This document shows, piece by piece, positions 58,101-64,000 of a stretch of DNA of 64,000 nt. Made by a program: the position numbers and the translations under genes. The stretch is from Limonium bicolor (taxonomy: Eukaryota > Streptophyta > Magnoliopsida > Caryophyllales > Plumbaginaceae), in the NCBI GenBank assembly GCA_023374045.1, contig CM041779.1:295688167-295752166 (forward strand), in the 5' to 3' direction. Position 1 is the stretch's first letter. Every line of letters begins with the position of its first letter. The notes under the pieces were generated by a model. The model saw only the letters and a program-made list of their open reading frames with translations. It was not told the DNA's origin and searched no databases.

Positions 58101-61100
58101 TAATAGAGGATTTTAAATAACAAACTTTAGTAGGTTTGCAATCATTAGCCCGTATGCATTTGCTTGCATGATAGAATCCAAATGCATTCTCGAAACATCT
58201 TTTTTAAAAAAAGCAGCACCTGGAGATGAACTGCTAAAATTAGTCACATTTTGAATAAGAAACTTAAGTTATGGTTTCTCGTATAGACATACAGAACATG
58301 GAGGGAAAAAGGGATATCAGAATGGAAAAGCTACAAGAGACATAGAGGGGAAGCGGGGAATAATAAAGAGAGAAGATGTTTTTTGTGTTAAATAGACTCC
58401 CTCCATTCAACAATATCTGTCGTTTTAGAAACTTGCACACTTATCAAGAAAAGTAGAAAAATTACACATGTATCCCTATTTTTTACTTTTCTATCTAGAT
58501 ATAATTATTTTTGTGTTAATAGTAAGGTCAAAAGTGGGAAAAGGGTGTCAAAAAACTAGAATGCCTTGTATTTTTTATCAAGATTCAAATTCTAAAACGA
58601 TAGATACTGATTAACGGAGGGAGTAATATTTATGAAAAAGCTGTTGGCGCTGTTGGGATTGTATCTGCTTTTACAAAGTTGTAGATGCTCTTACTCGCGT
58701 AAAATTGCATTGTGGAAAATAGACCCTTCAGCGTCCACATCCTGACATTAGAAGAGCAAACACCTCACAACCAGCATAACATTGATAATAGCAAACAAAA
58801 AACAGATAATAGATAACCAAATGAAGGGTACCTTAAACTTTGCGCATTGCAGGTTTGAGCGGGAGAAGAACACATGCTTAAGACGTGCATGACTAAAGTC
58901 CACAAATGACAGATCCTAGGGATTTATTTAAAAACATAAGTCAGAACTACCCCTAAGCATAGAATGACTTAAAGTGCCATTCCTCTCTGCTTTCCATAGT
59001 AAAGGAAGCTATCAGGATGCCATGACTAGAACACAGAAATAAAGCTGAAAAATTGGAGAAAAAGTTAAAACTATAACAAACAGTGATTTATAGTTCATTG
59101 CCTGGTGGACCTTACTATTTTGAGAATAATATGACATGGCTAAAGCAAATCTCTATTGTACTACCAACATGAATTGCTCTATTCAAGAATGCTTTAATGC
59201 ACAATTAGGTGACAGCAGAAACATGATGCAAAGGACAACTTTTTTTTTTATAAGAACCAGTTGATGACTAAGAGCAACCAAAATGCCTAGAATCTTCCTA
59301 CAAGCAAAGTCATCATAGTGGCTTACCAGCTTAGACAAATCAAGACCGGAAAGATTCACCCCTCGAAATCTAACTCTCTCGGATTGTATGCATTTAATGA
59401 TGTCCGTGCGGGTCAATTCACTGTTCAAGTCATCTTCTTCCTTACTCTTGCTTAAAGCTTCATTTATTCCCTCAATTAGTCCCTGCAAAATAGACAGTGG
59501 CTTCAAATAACAAGTAAAAGGTTTCATAACTCAGATGATGTAAGGTATAAAATATTGCAACAGTTCTTGACTTGTGCTGACATTTGATATAATCAAATGC
59601 AGAAGAACAAAATTCAGTAAATAGTAATCATTATTATAGAAGTACATCTAATTCAGGTAGTAGCAACAGGAACTTAACAGAATACAATACGTGCAACAGG
59701 AAATTAACAGAATACAGTTCGTGCACATTTCTATTGATGCATACACTTCGAGAAGGAAAATAGCAGATGAATCTGCTAGAAACCCAAGGCGTAAAGATTT
59801 GGCATAAAAAGAAATGCTTGGTTCAAGATCATATACTATCCGTAGATCAAGTTTAGACTAATCTCTGCATTCTTCCATGCTAGAGCTGCTGCATGGAATG
59901 TTATAGTACTTTCAAAAATAAGAAGGTGTAGAACTTAAGCCGTGTGCGAATAACTATTTGGATCAAAAGAAGATAAACAGCAAACAGGGGTAAAAGGAAA
60001 CTTTCACTTTCTTACGTGTCTTCCACCCAGGAGAATTAGACATTTAAGGCAATTAGTCGAAAAATCTAGTGGTATATTATGCCCATCCATCTCCCTTCCT
60101 TATCCTGATGAAGGACTTAATTTTCTCCTGTTCTCTTTTCCCATACCAAAAAAAAACCAAGAGCTGGTGGTATAGACAAAACAGATAGTTGGATTCAACA
60201 TATTAATGTACCAAGCCTTTATCTTTAGAAAATGAAACAGAGAAATTATAAAACACAAACTGAAATAATAAAACATCTTACAAGTAGCTGATAGTATTCT
60301 GCCTCTCGCATAAGCTCAGAATACTCAGACTCCTTTAATATGGGCACAGAACCATCTCTTAACCAGTTCAAGACATGCCGAAAATGTTTTCCATCCCTAT
60401 CAACAAATACATAACCCTGCATGTCCCAATATGGTCAAAGAGATTAACCAAAAATAAAATGTAACATCAAAAGCACAGAACTCAAATGCAAGCACCCCAA
60501 TTTCTTATATTCAACTAAGAGCTTTCCATTATGATGGACAAATCATAAAAAAGGCAAAAAATTTGCTAGTTCTACAATGACATGAAGACAATGTCATATG
60601 ACAGGATTTGACCATTCCAAGGTCTATTTATGATTTTGTAGCCAGTTTCAAATTAAATGAACCACCGGTGACTTTTCTTCCCTTTAGAGATTGGCGAGCT
60701 ATAACCATTAGGTGAATTTTGTCTGTTTGTCGCAAAATCCATCAGACTAGCTTGTCAAAACCCATAAGCTTCTACCAAATCTAGAATGTTGAAGGCACCT
60801 CTCTAAGCTTCCTCATGAAAGAGACATGTCAGTTATAATACCACAATTTTTTTTTAAAAGGTGGGGTAGGTTTTGAACCCAAGACCTTTGGTTCGAGGAT
60901 ACCACTCCTCTACCGACCAAGCCACGAGGGCTTCGTATAATACCACAATTATATTACCCTACAGAAAATTACAGTGACTCCTACCAGGAAAAAGGTACCA
61001 CTAACAATAAAGCTGAGGTTCCGATTCCCCCATTGACTACCCACATCTCCATCCCCATCCATTCCTTGAAAGATTTAGCCAAAGTGAGACCTAACCTACG

Positions 61101-62377
61101 CAGGCCAACCCATTTCACATGGACTAACAATGTTCATCTCTAATAGCTGTCATGCCTCCCAAATTCTAGCAAATTTAAGATTGAACTCGATTGCAGTATT
61201 CTCATTATTATAACAGAAATCAGAGGAACAGAAAAGAAAAAGGGCTCTCACTAAAAGATAACGGTAAAAATTAAATTTTTAACCCACTCACATCACATTC
61301 TAAAGGCCATCTTCTTTAGTGTTTACCTTCTCCGCATAATGTTCAGTCACAATGTGAATATTCTTCAATGCTCCTAGCGCGTATTATCTCTGAAGCCGGC
61401 CAGCATCTAAACATTTTAATTCAGTCACCTTGTCCTCAGTGAAGTTCCACCCTAGTATAAATATTCTAAGATGCTCCAATATTACCTCTGAAAATTACTC
61501 CATATGGTCGCCCAACACCTACTACACCTGAACTCTGTCATTTTCACCCCTGACCCCTGTGAATGTCAATATTCTAGGAACTTAATATTTAAACTCGCCC
61601 AGCACCCAATCCATAGGACATGCAAGTTCCAGTTCCTGTATTTGTCTCAACTCTATTTAGAATGAGTTCATTCATTTTATGAGGAAGCTTTCAATGAGAA
61701 AAAGGAGGGTGATATAATGCAAAGAAGCACTGAAATCAGGCTGAAAAGATACCAACAACGTCCGAGTTCGTGGCTTTTTTCAATTAGATAACACATTTAC
61801 ATAACTTAGAAGCACGTAGTATCAAAGCAAACAATATGACAGTGCAAAAGAAAACTAGATATGGCAGGACACAAGATTATTGAAGATTTCAAAGAAAGAG
61901 AAGTGGTGATCAATGGCAAGAGAGAGGGAGAGAGAAGCACCTTTCCAGGGTCCTGGCAAATAGCGTGGCGACCACTGAACATAGCGGCCAGCATTGAATC
62001 AGGTTCTCTCTGGGTCAATGTATCAACAGTAGTGCAAAATTTCTTCCCTCCTTCACATCAAGAACAAGTTTTTTCACCACAAAGTTAAAAAAGCGTTACT
62101 CCACCGAATGGTTTATTCTACTGGTCATGTATTATTGGTAATTCAGACTCATCAAACACTATCAAGAGTTCAATTCCGTCTTGATAGAGGATCAACAGGT
62201 TTTCTAGTACAGTGACTACGGAATTGTAATCGTAGGCATACAAGGTATCAAAATACCCAGCAGATTAACCCGATCAAGATGGATATAAGTCTCGTAAAGT
62301 TGGGTAAATTGAAACAAGGGGGGAGAAAGACAGAGACCGATATTGAGTCGGACGATTGAATCGGAGTTGGAGGACAT
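55174..62377 (-). CDS. FIP2: FIP2-like BTB/POZ and pentapeptide-repeat protein, 11 exons
   Basis: Exons: 62377-62338, 62050-61941, 60416-60282, 59482-59327, 58915-58832, 58741-58695, 57875-57802, 57016-56958, 56802-56743, 55825-55745 and 55227-55174; 900 nt, 299 residues. Residues about 9-95 form a KCTD-type BTB/POZ domain (VRLNIGGKKF, REPDSMLAAMFSG, GYVFVDRDGKHFRHVLNWL). From about 135 to the end are pentapeptide repeats (RGVNLSGLDLS, GANLRGALLAGANLQSANL, NANLEGANLEGANL, GANLLGAIR), which fold as a right-handed beta-helix. Length and domain order match plant FIP2 (Arabidopsis At5g55000), reported to interact with formin FH1; BTB proteins often serve as CUL3 ligase adaptors. The gene is intact except that intron 7 starts GA instead of GT. 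Introns hold a MITE and a short SINE. Confidence 0.94.
58396..58623. mobile_element. Stowaway-type MITE in FIP2 intron 6
   Basis: About 228 bp with ends ACTCCCTCCATTC and the complement of AACGGAGGGAG, internal TCTGTCGTTTTAG-like repeats and flanking TA. Same family type as 54471-54698. It lies between FIP2 exons 6 and 7. Confidence 0.83.
60849..60935 (-). mobile_element. Very short tRNA-like SINE in FIP2 intron 2
   Basis: On the minus strand: a tRNA-like head GCCCTCGTGGCTTGGTCGG with an A-box (TGGCTTGGTCGG), a B-box-like GGTTCAAAACC, and a short A tail. The insert is only 87 bp. A perfect 15-bp duplication flanks it (TATAATACCACAATT at 60834-60848 and 60936-60950), as expected for LINE-type retroposition. 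Folding as a functional tRNA is not evident. Confidence 0.82.
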
Positions 62378-62750
62378 CGCAGTCGGTCTAAGCATTCCGC
62401 GGGAGAACTTCCAAAGCACAGAGCAGAAAAAGCATGCGAAGAAGACTTGCAATGATGGAGGTCGCCTTAGGCTCTGTTTGGTGGTAGAAGATTTGCGTTT
62501 TTATTTTTATTCTAGAAAAAGAAAATATCCGGGGGGAATTTCTCAATCGGAAATGCTAGCATATTTGGTGATTTTGTAGTTTTATACTTAAGCTGGAGTT
62601 TGTTTCAGGAGATCATGAAAGAGGACTACAATGATTATGTTTGTTTATATAATTTTTTATTTTTATGAAAGGGTAATTTTCTCCAGTTTGATTTTACTCC
62701 TTAGTCCAGGGTTGTTTTGCTGTTGGGATGATAATTTCTAGAAGCCAAAT
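62378..62750 (-). promoter_or_regulatory. Upstream region of FIP2
   Basis: About 370 bp between the FIP2 ATG and the inverted-repeat element. The 5' UTR and core promoter should lie here, but I can identify no definite TATA box or other element. Confidence 0.4.
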
Positions 62751-63749
62751 TCTTGGCTACAGCCGGTTGTAGCCATCTTTGGCTACATCCCGGCCCTTTG
62801 AAGGTGTTTTTTTTAGATGAGGTGTCGGTTTTTCTTTATTTTTTTTTTCTTTTTTTTATCTCAAAAGCTTTAAATTATTGTAACTTTTAATATATAGGTC
62901 CAAAATGAAAAAAAATTATATCATTGTTCATATAAATTCAAACTCTTCGAAACAAGACCAGTCATGGATATGTTTTGACAGCTTTTAAAAAAAATATTTT
63001 TACATGTATATAATGATACCCTAACATGATAATATGATTCATTAATTTTGTATTTATGATTCATTAAAATTGATATTATGATTTAGTAAGTAATAAGTGG
63101 TGAATTCAATGTTTTTATATTTTAATGTGATGCACATATTTTAATGTGAGAATGTACATGTTTTAATGTGACAATGTACATGTTCTAATGTGAGAATGTA
63201 CATGTTCTTTAATGAACATCTGTACATGTTTGTATCGCCATTTGTACATGTTTGTATGACCGTTTATACAAGTGTTCTTCCTTATATGTACATGTTTTAA
63301 TCTAAGGATGTATATATTTAATGATTCATACATGTTTATATGACTATCTATATGTTTTTAACGCGAGGATGTACATGTCTTTACGTGAGGATGTACATGT
63401 TTTAGTGAACATTTGTACAGGTTTGTATGACCATCTGTACAAGTTTTTATTTTATGTTCTGTGCACTTTACATGTAAAAATAATTTTTTAAAAAGTTGTC
63501 AAAATATATCCATGATTGGTCTTATTTTGAAGAGCTTGAAATTAGATGAAAAATGATATAATTTTTTTTCATTTTAGACTTATATATTATAAGTTACAAT
63601 AATTTAAAGTTTTTGTAATAAAACAAGAAAAAAATCATTACAAAAAAACAAATCATCTAGTGTGCGCGCGCCTTTCGTAAAAAAAAAAAGAAAAAGAAAA
63701 GAAACGCAGGTATGTAGCCAAAGTTGGCTACAGTGACCTGTAGGCAAGA
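62751..63749. mobile_element. Inverted-repeat element of about 1 kb upstream of FIP2
   Basis: Arms of roughly 250-280 bp (about 62751-63010 and 63480-63749) are inverted copies: outer TCTTGGCTACAG versus TCTTGCCTACAG, then shared CTTTGGCTACAT, AAATGAAAAAAAATTATATC and AATCATGGATAT-like blocks. The centre is a tandem array. No transposase and no convincing target duplication were found. It is probably a non-autonomous DNA transposon or foldback element of undetermined superfamily. Confidence 0.75.
63105..63475. repeat. TGTACATGTTT minisatellite in the loop of the inverted repeat
   Basis: Repeated TGTACATGTTTTAATGTGA- and TGTACATGTTTGTATGACC-like units about every 30 bp with degenerate spacing. 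TGTACA and ACATGT are themselves palindromic. Non-coding. Confidence 0.8.
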
Positions 63750-64000
63750 CCCTCTGTTCCTAATTCCTGAAATGGAACTGTAAGAATGGAATATGACATA
63801 ATATTTGGTTTTTATGATATAAATACTTATAATTTGATGATTTATTTGTTTGGTTGCCAGAATAAGAACTAAAAAATAAGTTAATAAATTATTTTTAAAA
63901 TTTCTCTTAATTTCTATTTAAATTTTCTAGATAACATTAAATTGATACTATGAATATAAACTTGTAATTATTGAGCATGTAAAACGTAGGTAAAAGGATA
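63750..64000. other. AT-rich end of the window
   Basis: No gene, repeat or regulatory signal recognised. Confidence 0.5.

Noticed and set aside
60849..60935. A tRNA gene on the minus strand
   Set aside because: It has A- and B-box-like segments but no convincing acceptor and anticodon stems, and a 15-bp duplication plus an A tail mark it as a retroposed insert.

Overview
This is nuclear DNA of a flowering plant, probably a eudicot. Evidence: interrupted genes with GT-AG introns, long-LTR Ty3/gypsy elements primed by initiator methionine tRNA, hAT and Mutator-like DNA transposons, Stowaway-type MITEs, and a recognisable plant BTB/pentapeptide-repeat gene (FIP2). I cannot name the species. Almost everything left of position 54,260 is transposon nested in transposon; the only intact-looking host gene is FIP2 (55174-62377, minus strand).

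Layout. (1) 415-13908: a solo LTR (family D; 5-bp duplication ATACC) that was later split by a complete Ty3/gypsy element C (3633-12665, plus strand; duplication GTATA). (2) 14152-45848: a non-autonomous hAT-like element E (8-bp duplication GATATAAG). Into it went Ty3/gypsy element A (15008-45410, minus strand, LTRs of about 4.9 kb). Into A's upstream LTR went a younger Ty3/gypsy element B (27270-41586, minus strand, LTRs of about 3.93 kb). (3) 45884-46442: a second short hAT-like element F. (4) 46489-54251: a Mutator-like element G (9-bp duplication TCATATATA) with a decayed MuDR-type transposase on the plus strand and a five-exon plant-mobile-domain gene on the minus strand; the two genes converge and overlap. 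(5) 54261-64000: host DNA with FIP2 (11 exons), two Stowaway MITEs, a very short tRNA-like SINE insertion, and a 1-kb inverted-repeat element upstream of FIP2. Without the insertions, about 0.7 kb of host sequence remains between position 1 and the right edge of G.

Most unusual observation. Elements A and B belong to two related but distinct families. Between gag and pol, both carry a reading frame with the hallmarks of an AlkB-type 2-oxoglutarate/Fe(II) nucleic-acid demethylase (HxD, distal His, RxNxTxR in B). In both elements gag is split by two short introns at matching places with GT-AG ends and the same phase. The gag-pol junction also looks like a spliced junction of the same phase, with the AlkB frame lying inside that intron. 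The simplest reading is a retroelement that makes Gag-Pol by splicing over AlkB and an AlkB protein by using a nearer acceptor. Both copies carry frame breaks, so the functional proposal concerns the families rather than these copies.

Second unusual observation. The LTRs of B, C and D each contain an array of four to six GC-rich hairpin units spaced about 65-75 bp apart. The core sequence of C differs from that of B and D1, and D2 has a third core, but the architecture is the same. In many units one left arm can pair with either of two right arms.

Many frames are broken by single-base differences, often in homopolymers. Some may be sequencing or assembly errors rather than true decay. Element B's 1093-codon pol frame is uninterrupted.
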